A stretch of DNA of 64,000 nucleotides from Tenacibaculum jejuense. GTDB taxonomy: Bacteria > Bacteroidota > Bacteroidia > Flavobacteriales > Flavobacteriaceae. Positions 18,000 to 25,813 of this stretch are shown piece by piece. Where the stretch lies: the NCBI RefSeq assembly GCF_900198195.1, contig NZ_LT899436.1, forward strand, positions 2,385,001-2,449,000, read 5' to 3'. Below the pieces are notes generated by a model. That model ran no database searches. It was not told the origin of the DNA and saw only the letters and a program-made list of their open reading frames with translations. The first letter of the stretch is position 1, and every line of letters begins with the position of its first letter. Position numbers and translations under genes: made by a program.

Positions 18000-18587
18000 T
18001 TATATGAGACAGATTATTCCAATCAAGATCGTTAATACTAAAAAGAAAGAACAACCCGTTTTTTCCTTTTCGGTTTTATCCATAACTCCGTAGATTGATT
18101 GCAATGCAGAAAAATCAGACTTTGAATATTTCTTTTCGAAAAAATCAAATTCTTTTTTTCCTAATGGAACATATTCATGTCCACAAGCAAAACCAAGTTT
18201 TATGGATTCTGTCCAGTTTTTTGGGATTCCATATACATTATCTCCATCTTCATCATTTTCTGAAATGTATAGTTGTATTCTTTTTCCATAAAGTTCTTTA
18301 TTGATATCATCACCTTTTGAAAGTGTCCAATATCCATAAACTTTATGACTAGAATCACCTTTAGTACTGCAAGGATAAAATAAAAAATTAACAAAGTATT
18401 TAAATCTTTCGAAGTCAGTATTCTGAGAAAAATTAATAAAAAACTCATTCGGAACTGTTCTATTTTCAAAAATTTTAACCTCTTTAGTAAATCCAGTATC
18501 TGAATATAAGTTAGCTAACTTTTGGACAAAATCAATCAAATCCTTTTTACTTAAACCATCAACTATTATATACTTTTCAAAATTCAT
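18000..18587 (-). CDS. Unknown protein with C-terminal membrane tail
   Basis: 195 aa. A soluble N-terminal part of about 175 residues is followed by a single hydrophobic tail (SFFLVLTILIGIICLI) at the very end, so it would be a tail-anchored membrane protein facing the cytoplasm. No signal peptide, no known motif. The first part (KKDLIDFVQKLANLYSDTGF) looks like a helix-loop of a small alpha/beta domain. Family not recognised. Confidence 0.6.
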   Translation of the reverse strand: MNFEKYIIVDGLSKKDLIDFVQKLANLYSDTGFTKEVKIFENRTVPNEFFINFSQNTDFERFKYFVNFLFYPCSTKGDSSHKVYGYWTLSKGDDINKELYGKRIQLYISENDEDGDNVYGIPKNWTESIKLGFACGHEYVPLGKKEFDFFEKKYSKSDFSALQSIYGVMDKTEKEKTGCSFFLVLTILIGIICLI

Positions 18588-18601
18588 ACTGCAAATGTAT
18601 T

Positions 18602-19225
18602 TTAACTCTTTATAGTTTTAAGTTCACTAATATTCTTCTCCAACTTTTTTAATAAACTTTTTTCTGTGCCGAGTAAATCTGAAGTCATTAACTTAATTGT
18701 TGCTAAAAAGTCCATGAGTTTCATGGAAGAATTTATAGAAATTGCTTTATCTAATATTGATGTTCCTAATTCTAGGTAAGTTTCTTGAAAATTATAAGTA
18801 TCTGTTAATTTTTGAATTAATTCAATATCAAATTCTTTGATAACTCCACTGGTTTTGGTGCTTTCATATGCTGTTTTTTGTAATCTACCATAAAGAAAAC
18901 CTTTCCATCCTTTGATTTCTAGATCTTTCAATGCATAAGGAGTAAATTCCAAATTCATTTTAGCTTCAGTTAAACTTGGAATAATACTATCTATTTCGGT
19001 TTTTATTATCTTGTGATAAGCAATCTGTTCTTCTAATAATTCTTTATTAATTTCTAGTTCACTAATAATTAAACTGATGGATTTCTCTTTTTCTTTTAGA
19101 GCTTTGTTATCGTTATTAATATTGCTGTAATACACACCTAAAAAGACACCAAAAGCTACAATTAAAAGTTCTGCTAAATATCTTAGTATGGTTTTAAAAG
19201 ATATACTGTTTCCTATTTTTTTCAA
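18602..19225 (-). CDS. Unknown membrane-anchored coiled-coil protein (DUF6090-like)
   Basis: 207 aa. One membrane helix near the N-terminus (AELLIVAFGVFLGVYYS, about 18-34), then a long helical, Glu/Lys-rich domain. The layout resembles the flavobacterial family with a YLAEIxIVxxGIxL helix (DUF6090 by recall). The frame opens with TTG at 19225; no in-frame ATG lies nearby upstream or within the anchor, so TTG is the best start. Function unknown. Confidence 0.62.
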   Translation of the reverse strand: MKKIGNSISFKTILRYLAELLIVAFGVFLGVYYSNINNDNKALKEKEKSISLIISELEINKELLEEQIAYHKIIKTEIDSIIPSLTEAKMNLEFTPYALKDLEIKGWKGFLYGRLQKTAYESTKTSGVIKEFDIELIQKLTDTYNFQETYLELGTSILDKAISINSSMKLMDFLATIKLMTSDLLGTEKSLLKKLEKNISELKTIKS

Positions 19226-19279
19226 CTCTAATACAAGTATTTTAAATAATTATTTGTAATCTAAAATGATCACTAAAGC

Positions 19280-19355
19280 CAATCTGAATCTGTTTCATAT
19301 TCTTATCATAAATACTAAGTTACTAAAGCAAGATTCAGAAATAAATTCAGAATGA
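19280..19355. repeat. Degenerate palindromic intergenic repeat (TCATTCTGAA type)
   Basis: Two roughly 25-bp arms, 19280-19304 and 19330-19355, are imperfect inverted copies built on TTCTGAAT-TTTCTGAATCTT. This looks like an eroded copy of the dispersed flavobacterial repeat whose arms read TCATTCTGAACTTGTTTCAG by recall. It fills most of the gap between the unknown gene at 18602 and the DUF2461 gene. Confidence 0.5.
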
Positions 19356-19422
19356 GGTAAAAAAGCATTATGACTAAAAACAGATGTTTTATTTTTTCGA
19401 ATCTTAATCTAATTTTCACTAC

Positions 19423-20094
19423 TTAAAGTATTGATTCTCCGTTTAAGTTTGTGGTTAACACAGAGCTCATTAAATCAAAAAACGGACGTAGTGCTTTGTA
19501 TGAAACATCAATTTCATTGATAAAGTTAGATGAAAGTACTTCTTTGTCAGTAAAATTTCGAATGGCTATGTATCCTTTTTTACGAATTAAATCAATATCA
19601 GGATGCGTTTTGTCAAATCCTTTAGGAGCAGTTTTTAATTCGTCTCCTTCAAATTTATCTCCAAAATACTTTTGAAATTCAGCATCAGCTAAAATATCTC
19701 TAAATTCTGAAGCATCTATTTCTATTTCTTTTCGAATTCTAAATAAATCTTCTTTATTCGGTTCCCAAAAGCCTCCTGCTAAAAAGCTTTCTCCAGGTTT
19801 CAATCGTAAATAATATCCGCCTCTTAAATGTGCACCATTTCTTGAGAAAGATCCTGCAAAATGTGTTTTATAAGGTGTTTTATCTTTTGAAAAACGTACA
19901 TCTCTATAAATTCTAAAAAACTTATGCTTTTCAATTTCATCATGAGCTTCAAGTTTTTCTTGAATCGCTTTATAAAATTGTTTTACATCTTTTTGAATGG
20001 TATCGAATTCAGGTTTATTATCTGCAAACCATTCTCTCGTATTATTTTCAACAAGTTTATTTAAAAATTGAAAAGTATCTGCACTAAGTTTCAT
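19423..20094 (-). CDS. DUF2461 (TIGR02453) family protein
   Basis: 223 aa, full family length. Signature stretches: NNTREWFADNKPEF, FRIYRDVRFSKDKTPYKTHF and the GGYYLRLKPGESFLAGGFW block. The family is widespread and uncharacterised; no catalytic mechanism is established. Cytoplasmic. The gene is isolated, with a repeat on one side and an EamA transporter upstream on the same strand. Confidence 0.92.
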   Translation of the reverse strand: MKLSADTFQFLNKLVENNTREWFADNKPEFDTIQKDVKQFYKAIQEKLEAHDEIEKHKFFRIYRDVRFSKDKTPYKTHFAGSFSRNGAHLRGGYYLRLKPGESFLAGGFWEPNKEDLFRIRKEIEIDASEFRDILADAEFQKYFGDKFEGDELKTAPKGFDKTHPDIDLIRKKGYIAIRNFTDKEVLSSNFINEIDVSYKALRPFFDLMSSVLTTNLNGESIL

Positions 20095-20139
20095 TAAGAT
20101 TTATTTTAGAATAAAGATACTACATTTTAACAAGCTAGT

Positions 20140-21036
20140 TTACTTCTTATTTCTGGAAATTAACAGTACTCCAATGATTACGACTAATGTTCCTAATAAC
20201 TGTATCATTGAAAGGTATTCATCTAAAAAAATTACAGCTAAAATTATAGTAGAAACTGGACCTAATGATGCTAAAATGGCAAAATTCGAAGACGATATTA
20301 ATTTAATAGACCAAGAAACTAAAAACGAAGGTATTACTGTTGCCAAAATAGCAATTAAAAAACCTAAAATATATACTTCTGAGGAATAACTAAAAATAGA
20401 TGTTTCTGAAATGATGGCGTAATGAATAAATACACAAATACAAGATACCAACATAACGTGAGATGTAAATCGAACTACTCCTATATTAGGAATTAACCAA
20501 CCACTTCCAACCAAATATGATGCATAAGTAATTGCCGATAATAATACAAAGAAACCTCCTAAAACTACATTAGATCCTGAAACAGAAACTTCGGCGCCAA
20601 AAGCGATTGCAATTCCTATATAAGTAACTAATGTCGCTACAAGTTGTTGTTTACTAATTTTTTCTTTTAAAAACAGGAAGTTAAACAAGAGAACAATTGT
20701 GGGATATACAAATAAAATAACCCTTTCTAAACTTGCTTTAATGTAAGTTAAACCTATAAAATCAAAGAGACTAGCTAAATAATATCCTACAAAACCAAAA
20801 AATAAAATCCAGATAAAGTTCTTTGTAGAAATTTTACTATTTGTATTCTTTTTTGAAGAAGATATTAAAATGAAAACATAAAAAGGAAAAGAGAAAATCA
20901 TTCTTAAAAATAAGGCGGTAATCATGGGAACATCGTGTTTGTATAATAGCTTTACCAAAACTGCTTTTGAAGAAAACAAAACGATCCCTAAAATTCCGAT
21001 AATAAAACCTAATAATTGCTTATTTCTAATTTTCAT
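20140..21036 (-). CDS. EamA/DMT-superfamily transporter
   Basis: 298 aa with ten predicted membrane helices in two EamA repeats; the first repeat ends in LKEKISKQQLVATLVTYIGIAIAF and the second in LDEYLSMIQLLGTLVVIIGVLLIS, the paired family signature. Inner-membrane exporter of an unknown metabolite. A second EamA protein is encoded at 52529 and is clearly different in sequence. Confidence 0.9.
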   Translation of the reverse strand: MKIRNKQLLGFIIGILGIVLFSSKAVLVKLLYKHDVPMITALFLRMIFSFPFYVFILISSSKKNTNSKISTKNFIWILFFGFVGYYLASLFDFIGLTYIKASLERVILFVYPTIVLLFNFLFLKEKISKQQLVATLVTYIGIAIAFGAEVSVSGSNVVLGGFFVLLSAITYASYLVGSGWLIPNIGVVRFTSHVMLVSCICVFIHYAIISETSIFSYSSEVYILGFLIAILATVIPSFLVSWSIKLISSSNFAILASLGPVSTIILAVIFLDEYLSMIQLLGTLVVIIGVLLISRNKK

Positions 21037-21173
21037 AAAGTAAAAATACGGCTTGTTTTAGTCTTTACTCTTTAACAAAAACTATAATTACAACTGTCAA
21101 AACAGTAAAAAAAGACATAAAAAAATGATTATCAGAAGGTAAAACACCAAAAAATAATTTTCAGTTATATCAT

Positions 21174-21203
21174 AAAAAAACCCACTCAAAGATTGAGTGG
21201 GAA
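21174..21203 (-). terminator. Second tandem intrinsic terminator after the cold-shock gene
   Basis: On the minus strand a stem TCCCACTCAA / TTGAGTGGG is followed by seven T. It lies 10 bases beyond the first terminator, giving a backup stop for the highly expressed cold-shock RNA. Confidence 0.82.
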
Positions 21204-21212
21204 AATTGCTAT

Positions 21213-21242
21213 GAAAAAGAATCTCCAAACGTCTTTGGAGAT
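21213..21242 (-). terminator. First intrinsic terminator after the cold-shock gene
   Basis: Stem ATCTCCAAA / TTTGGAGAT with a four-base loop, followed on the minus strand by TCTTTTT. It starts 13 bases after the cold-shock stop codon. Confidence 0.78.
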
Positions 21243-21255
21243 ATTTTAATACATT

Positions 21256-21447
21256 TTAGTCAAGAACTTCAACATTAACTGCATTCATTCCTTTTTTTCC
21301 TCGTTCAGTTTCGAATTGTACTTTATCACCATCTCTAATTTCATCTATCAAACCAGAATTATGAACAAAAATATCTTGTCCTGAATTATCTGTTATGAAT
21401 CCAAATCCTTTTGTAGTGTTAAAAAACTTTACTGTACCTTCTTGCAT
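21256..21447 (-). CDS. Cold-shock protein, CspA family
   Basis: 63-aa single cold-shock domain with the RNA-binding motifs RNP1 (KGFGFI, about 14-19) and RNP2 (DIFVH, about 25-29). Binds single-stranded RNA/DNA as a chaperone. The ORF is preceded by about 190 bases of untranslated leader down from a good promoter at 21641-21672, as in temperature-regulated cspA genes, and is followed by two terminators. Confidence 0.96.
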   Translation of the reverse strand: MQEGTVKFFNTTKGFGFITDNSGQDIFVHNSGLIDEIRDGDKVQFETERGKKGMNAVNVEVLD

Positions 21448-21640
21448 TTTACTTAATTTATATTTTAATATTACTTTTTTAATTCAAACTAGAACACGTA
21501 AATGAATAGTATTGACTTACATTTAAGTCTAAAAAAAACACTTGAAAAAATAAAGTAATTGGAATAAAGAAGGAAAGAGAAAACTCAAAAAAACTTATTG
21601 TACTACCCTAATTTGAAAAGGCGTTCTATTTTGAACATTG

Positions 21641-21672
21641 CAAATGTAGTTCTTTATTTTTTAATAAAACAA
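21641..21672 (-). promoter_or_regulatory. Promoter of the cold-shock gene with long leader
   Basis: Minus strand: -33 TTG (21672-21670) and -7 TACATTTG (21648-21641) separated by 21 bases, an excellent Bacteroidota consensus. Expected start near 21634, leaving a leader of about 187 nt before the ATG at 21447. The leader has no ORF. Confidence 0.7.
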
Positions 21673-21679
21673 AATAATA

Positions 21680-21871
21680 TTAATTATCTTTTAATAATAC
21701 TTGTTGTTTATATTCTGCTTTTTTCACTTCTTCTCTTCTTCTAACTGATTCTTTTACGTATTCTCTTCTACCTCTTAATTCGTGTAAAAGCTTTGTATCT
21801 TTAAATTTTTTTCTGTAGCGTTTTAATGCTCTATCGATATTCTCACCGTCCTTTACTTTTATTATTAACAT
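21680..21871 (-). CDS. rpsU: 30S ribosomal protein S21
   Basis: 63 aa, highly basic, family core AKRRYRKKFKDTKLLHELRGRREY-like: here RALKRYRKKFKD and RGRREYVKESVRRREE. S21 sits in the platform of the small subunit near the anti-Shine-Dalgarno end; Bacteroidota ribosomes have a special arrangement there that hides the anti-SD. Directly upstream of the cold-shock gene with its own reading frame; whether they share a transcript is unclear since the csp promoter lies between them. Confidence 0.95.
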   Translation of the reverse strand: MLIIKVKDGENIDRALKRYRKKFKDTKLLHELRGRREYVKESVRRREEVKKAEYKQQVLLKDN

Positions 21872-22388
21872 ACTTGTTATTATTGTTTACTAATTATTTT
21901 TATCTTGAATAAAGCTATTAAAGATTTAGATATAAGTCTTGATCTTCTTGAAGCCTTTTCTTTAATTTATTTAATTGTTAGTCATCACATCACGATTTCT
22001 TTAATCTTAAGTAAATACCTACCTAAAAGCTTTAATTTTCTATTGATTAATTTATAAACATAAATTGTCTCTTATAATGAACTTCTTAAATTAAATGTCA
22101 TTAGTTCAATTAACTCATCAAATTTGAATAAGTGTAATAAAAAACTTAAATTTTTGAGACGAATTATTATTTCAACTAAAAGAACCTCATTCAGTTAATT
22201 TAGCTGTTTTTCATATAAATAGAAAAGAATTAAAGCGCAATAGGGATAAGTTGTCTGATTGTCTTAGTGAAAGAAAGTTAAACTAAAGAATCCGTTTGTA
22301 ATTTAATTTACAATTTAAATATATTTCCCAAAGGTAGCCCTTTGTTAGAGATAAAAAAAGGATTATTCAACTTTAAAATTTATAGGTG
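21872..22388. other. Gene-poor 517-bp interval
   Basis: Very AT-rich, stops in all frames, no ORF over about 25 codons. It must contain the rpsU promoter and the 3' end of the NYN gene. A less AT-rich block at about 22230-22290 and a short run TCCCAAAGGTAGCCCTTTG near 22326-22344 (AAAGG / CCTTT arms) stand out, the latter a possible weak hairpin. I see no RNA gene or repeat I can name. Confidence 0.5.
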
Positions 22389-23132
22389 TTAATTTTTCTT
22401 TGTTCTAGCAGCTGTTTTAGTCTTAATCCTAACAAATATTAATTGATGTTTATTCTTCTGATTCTCTCTACGTTCAATATCGTATTTACCTATTGATTTA
22501 ATTAAAGGTGTTAATTTTTCAAACCCATAATTTCTAGAATCAAAATTAGGTCTCTTTTTTTGAATTAAACTACCAACATCACCAAGAAAAGCCCAGCCAT
22601 CATCATCAGATAAATCATTGATAGTTGAAGATATTAAACCTATTTCTTTTTTTGTGATTTTATCAACTGTTGGTGCTTTAGATTCTACTTTCTCTTCTGT
22701 TTGTTTTTTAAGTATTTCTATATAAATAAATCTATCACAAGCAACTATAAAAGGATTTGGTGTCTTCTTCTCTCCTATTCCAATTACTGTCATTCCAGCT
22801 TCTCGTAATCTTGTTGCTAATCGTGTAAAATCACTATCACTAGATACCAAACAAAAACCATCTACTTTACCACTATATAAAATATCCATTGCATCTATAA
22901 TCATTGCAGAATCTGTAGCATTCTTACCTCGAGTATATCCATATTGCTGAATTGGTATTATCGCATTTTCTAAAAGCAAATTTTTCCATTTTGTTAAACC
23001 AGGTTTAGTCCAATCTCCATAAATTCTCTTAATTGTAGGATTGCCATATTTAGCTATTTCTTCCATCATTTCTTCAACATAACTTGAAGATATATTGTCT
23101 CCATCTATAAGTACTGCTAAATTATTGTTCAT
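22389..23132 (-). CDS. NYN-domain (LabA/DUF88-like) nuclease with OST-HTH domain
   Basis: 247 aa. Residues about 1-145 form a NYN/PIN-like RNase fold with the acidic residues expected: LAVLIDGDN (D9, D11), KNATDSAMIIDAMD and LVSSDSDFTRL. The C-terminal part, about 165-240 (LISSTINDLSDDDGWAFLGDVGSLIQKKRPNFDSRNYGF), fits the OST-HTH/LOTUS RNA-binding domain. Predicted metal-dependent RNA endonuclease or RNA-processing factor. No linked antitoxin gene, so a housekeeping RNA role is more likely. Confidence 0.9.
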   Translation of the reverse strand: MNNNLAVLIDGDNISSSYVEEMMEEIAKYGNPTIKRIYGDWTKPGLTKWKNLLLENAIIPIQQYGYTRGKNATDSAMIIDAMDILYSGKVDGFCLVSSDSDFTRLATRLREAGMTVIGIGEKKTPNPFIVACDRFIYIEILKKQTEEKVESKAPTVDKITKKEIGLISSTINDLSDDDGWAFLGDVGSLIQKKRPNFDSRNYGFEKLTPLIKSIGKYDIERRENQKNKHQLIFVRIKTKTAARTKKN

Positions 23133-23275
23133 GCGATAGTAATTTCAATTAATTATTTAAAACTAAGAATATAAATTTTATTGCCTGTAAAAATGTATAG
23201 AAAAGTTTATTGAATCTCTTTTTTAAAAGTCATAATGATTAAAAGTATTAAATTAAACTTCTAAAAAAGCGTAGT

Positions 23276-23321
23276 TTTGTATACAAACGGTCTATTTTCG
23301 TCTCAAAGTAAATTAGATTTG
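23276..23321 (+). promoter_or_regulatory. Palindrome and -7 box upstream of AraC regulator
   Basis: Perfect 12-bp palindrome TTTGTATACAAA (23276-23287) followed 27 bases later by a -7 box TAGATTTG (23314-23321), 14 bases before the ATG at 23335. The palindrome is a candidate operator; its cognate factor is unknown. Confidence 0.4.
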
Positions 23322-23334
23322 CTAAAAAAATGAT

Positions 23335-24450
23335 ATGAAATTTAATTTTATCGATTTAATATTATTATTTGGAGTAAGTCAAGGTATTTTCCTCGGTTTT
23401 ACAATCTTATTTGTCTGTAAAAACAATAGGAAAGCGAATAAAACACTTTCTCTGTTATTGTTTTCGGCTACTTTAATGTTAATAGGACGAATTTTCCTAT
23501 TCAAATATTATACACCTTTATTATATCGGTTGGCTATGATATTTGAAACCGTAATTTTTATTTTCGGTCCTCTACTATATGCTTACACTAACAAACTACT
23601 TACAAATCATAAAAAAAATCTTAGTTTTTATCATTACGTTCCAGCTATTTTACATTTGATATATAGTTTGGGATTGCTTTTTATTGATTATAAAGACTTA
23701 ATAGCAATGATTAAAGCAGGTCAATTTGACTTTATTTATATTACAACTGAACTTTTAGCGCTACTTTCTAATATGTTTTATTTTTCATTGACATATCTAA
23801 TGATTAAAAAATATAAAATGAAAGAAAAGAATGAGCTTTCATATACACAAAATGTATATCAGTATTTATCTTTTATAATTTTTGGAATTAGTGCCTTTGT
23901 TCTTTTTTGGATTATTAGTTTTTCTAACTATTTTTTAAAATTTCAAGCTCTAAGTTATATCAACTATAGTTCAATTTGGATAAGCATAACTGTTTTTATT
24001 TACATTGTAGGGTTTTATAGTTTAAAACAACCAGAAATTTTTAGAGCACAACTTCAGCATAAAAAAAATACCGTTAAAAAAGAGCGTGTAAATCATCAAG
24101 AAATGGAAAGGTTAACAAATGAATTGGATAATCTGATGATCACTAAAAAAGTCTATCTAAATCATAAACTCACCTTATCGCAATTAGCTAAAGAACTGAA
24201 AACTTCTACAAATAATTTATCTTGGTTATTAAACAATGTACATAAATCTAACTTTTACGATTATATAAACACCTATCGCATTGAAGATTTTATTCAAAAA
24301 ATTAGAAAAGGAGAACATTTACATCATACACTATTAGCGCTGTCATTAGACTCTGGTTTTAACTCTAAGTCTACATTCAATAAAGCATTTAAAACATTAA
24401 TGCAGCAAACACCAACAGAGTACATAAAAAATTTAAGTATTTCTGTATAA
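23335..24450 (+). CDS. AraC-family regulator with 7TM-type membrane domain
   Basis: 371 aa. Seven hydrophobic helices occupy about residues 1-230, and the C-terminal 110 residues are an AraC HTH pair (LTLSQLAKELKTSTNNLSWLLNNV and HTLLALSLDSGFNSKSTFNKAFKTLMQQTPTEY). This membrane-sensor/AraC fusion is common in Bacteroidota. It probably senses an envelope or small-molecule signal and activates nearby genes; the lipoprotein gene at 24549 and the peptide gene at 25578 on the same strand are the natural candidates, which is an inference. Confidence 0.9.
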   Translation: MKFNFIDLILLFGVSQGIFLGFTILFVCKNNRKANKTLSLLLFSATLMLIGRIFLFKYYTPLLYRLAMIFETVIFIFGPLLYAYTNKLLTNHKKNLSFYHYVPAILHLIYSLGLLFIDYKDLIAMIKAGQFDFIYITTELLALLSNMFYFSLTYLMIKKYKMKEKNELSYTQNVYQYLSFIIFGISAFVLFWIISFSNYFLKFQALSYINYSSIWISITVFIYIVGFYSLKQPEIFRAQLQHKKNTVKKERVNHQEMERLTNELDNLMITKKVYLNHKLTLSQLAKELKTSTNNLSWLLNNVHKSNFYDYINTYRIEDFIQKIRKGEHLHHTLLALSLDSGFNSKSTFNKAFKTLMQQTPTEYIKNLSISV

Positions 24451-24548
24451 ACTCGTACGTATAAACTTAGTTTTTAAGTGCGACTGTATAATTTCAGTCG
24501 ATTAAGAAGCTTTATCGATCTAGTTTTGATTCGAATATAAATCTAAAC

Positions 24549-25496
24549 GTGATGATAAAATCTCAAAAAAACTACTTCAATTTTTCAATAAGAATTATAC
24601 CAATAATTATTATAACTTTTGCTTTTACGCAATGCAAAAAAGATATTGAAGAGCGAGAACCTTTAGTAGAAACTGTTATCCCAAACTTCTCAGGAAATGA
24701 TGCTATAGCTATTGATCCTAACGGAAATATTATTGTTTCTGAATATGGTAGGTTTTTGAATACTGGTGGAACAGGAACTAAATTATTTAAAATTACAAAT
24801 ACTGGAATAGTTACTGATAGTATTACAAACTTATCTGGTCCGCTTGGTAATGGAATTGATTCCAAAGGAAATATTTACGTAAACGATGCTAATAATACTG
24901 CTAACGGACAACTTTTAAAAATATCTCCAAATGGTAATCGTAACATATTAGCTACAATTTCTGGTTGGCCATCTGGTTTAGCTTTAGATAAAGACGATAA
25001 CATTTATACAACAAACTTTATTGAACCCAATATTCATAAAATTACACCTAAAGGAAATATTTCAATTTTTGCTTCAGATCCTAGATTAGCAGGATGTGTA
25101 GGAATTGATTTTGATAGTAAAGGAAATTTGATCGTTGCTAATTTTGCTACCGCAGAAATCTTATCTATTACAGTAGAAGGAATTGTTTCTTCGATTACTA
25201 CAATTCCGGATATTGTTATCAGCGGATTTGGTATAGGTTATATGACTGTTTTAGATGATACAGTTTTTGCAACTGGAGTTGCCGTAAATAAAATTTTCTC
25301 AGTTTCTCTTAAAACTGGTGCCATATCTGAATTAGTAGGTACAGGTAATGCTGAAACTAAAGATGGAAACTTTGCAGAAGCTTCTTTTAATGGACCTAAT
25401 GGAATAACTGTAGACGTAAAGAATAGAGTTCTTTATGTTTCTGAATTTGGTCAACAAGGAGGTTTAAGAAAAATATACTTACCTAACGATATTTAA
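24549..25496 (+). CDS. NHL/SMP-30-like beta-propeller lipoprotein
   Basis: 315 aa. N-terminal signal ending in a lipobox-like TFAFTQCKK (Cys at about 29), so a lipoprotein. The mature part is a repeated propeller: blades with DAIAIDPNGNIIVSEY, NGIDSKGNIYVNDA, SGLALDKDDNIYTTNF, GIDFDSKGNLIVANF, and a final NGITVDVKNRVLYVSEFG. The D-x-x-G-N-[IL] pattern is the NHL/gluconolactonase-like repeat. Function unknown; may bind or hydrolyse a ligand at the cell envelope. Located after the AraC regulator. Confidence 0.87.
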   Translation: MMIKSQKNYFNFSIRIIPIIIITFAFTQCKKDIEEREPLVETVIPNFSGNDAIAIDPNGNIIVSEYGRFLNTGGTGTKLFKITNTGIVTDSITNLSGPLGNGIDSKGNIYVNDANNTANGQLLKISPNGNRNILATISGWPSGLALDKDDNIYTTNFIEPNIHKITPKGNISIFASDPRLAGCVGIDFDSKGNLIVANFATAEILSITVEGIVSSITTIPDIVISGFGIGYMTVLDDTVFATGVAVNKIFSVSLKTGAISELVGTGNAETKDGNFAEASFNGPNGITVDVKNRVLYVSEFGQQGGLRKIYLPNDI

Positions 25497-25524
25497 AAAC
25501 ACTTTCGCGAAACGGACATACACC

Positions 25525-25558
25525 TTGAATGTCGATAAATGATCAAGGAATACATTTA
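25525..25558 (+). promoter_or_regulatory. Candidate promoter of the 57-aa peptide gene
   Basis: TTG at 25525-25527 and TACATTTA at 25551-25558, spacer 23 bases, a slightly off-consensus -33/-7 pair 19 bases before the ATG at 25578. A 10-bp palindrome TTTCGCGAAA lies just upstream at 25503-25512. Confidence 0.4.
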
Positions 25559-25577
25559 TTTTTAAATCAATATTATT

Positions 25578-25751
25578 ATGAAAAAATCTATTGCAACACT
25601 AGGTTCTGTAATGAACAAACAACAATTAATGACTATTAACGGAGGAGTAAGTAGAAGAAGATATTGTAAAACTTTAAAGAATTTAATTTTAGGAGGCGGT
25701 TATCAAGGAGACTATCAATATGCCGTTGACACTTACAATCAGCATTGTTAA
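25578..25751 (+). CDS. Double-glycine leader peptide (bacteriocin/pheromone-like)
   Basis: 57 aa. The first 23 residues form a double-glycine leader (MKKSIATLGSVMNK at 1-14, then a hydrophobic-spaced segment ending TINGG at 19-23). The mature 34 residues are basic at first (VSRRRYCKTLKNLI), then GGGYQGDYQYAVDTY and end in NQHC. Two cysteines, C30 and C57, could form one disulfide. The leader aligns with that of the peptide at 57547, including LGS at 8-10 and GG at 22-23. Followed by a strong terminator. Such leaders are cut and exported by C39-peptidase ABC transporters, none of which is in this window. Activity unknown. Confidence 0.72.
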   Translation: MKKSIATLGSVMNKQQLMTINGGVSRRRYCKTLKNLILGGGYQGDYQYAVDTYNQHC

Positions 25752-25758
25752 TAAAAAC

Positions 25759-25790
25759 AAAGAGGAGAATTATGATAATTCTCCTCTTTT
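25759..25790 (+). terminator. Intrinsic terminator after the peptide gene
   Basis: Arms GAGGAGAATTAT and ATAATTCTCCTC around a single G, followed by TTTT. Ends the peptide transcript; by its A-rich left flank it may also act for ychF on the other strand. Confidence 0.88.
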
Positions 25791-25813
25791 ATAATTTATT
25801 AGATGCTGTAATT

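Noticed and set aside
22326..22344. Short hairpin AAAGGTAGCCCTTT as terminator of the rpsU side
   Set aside because: Weak five-base stem without a T run in the right place; not supported.
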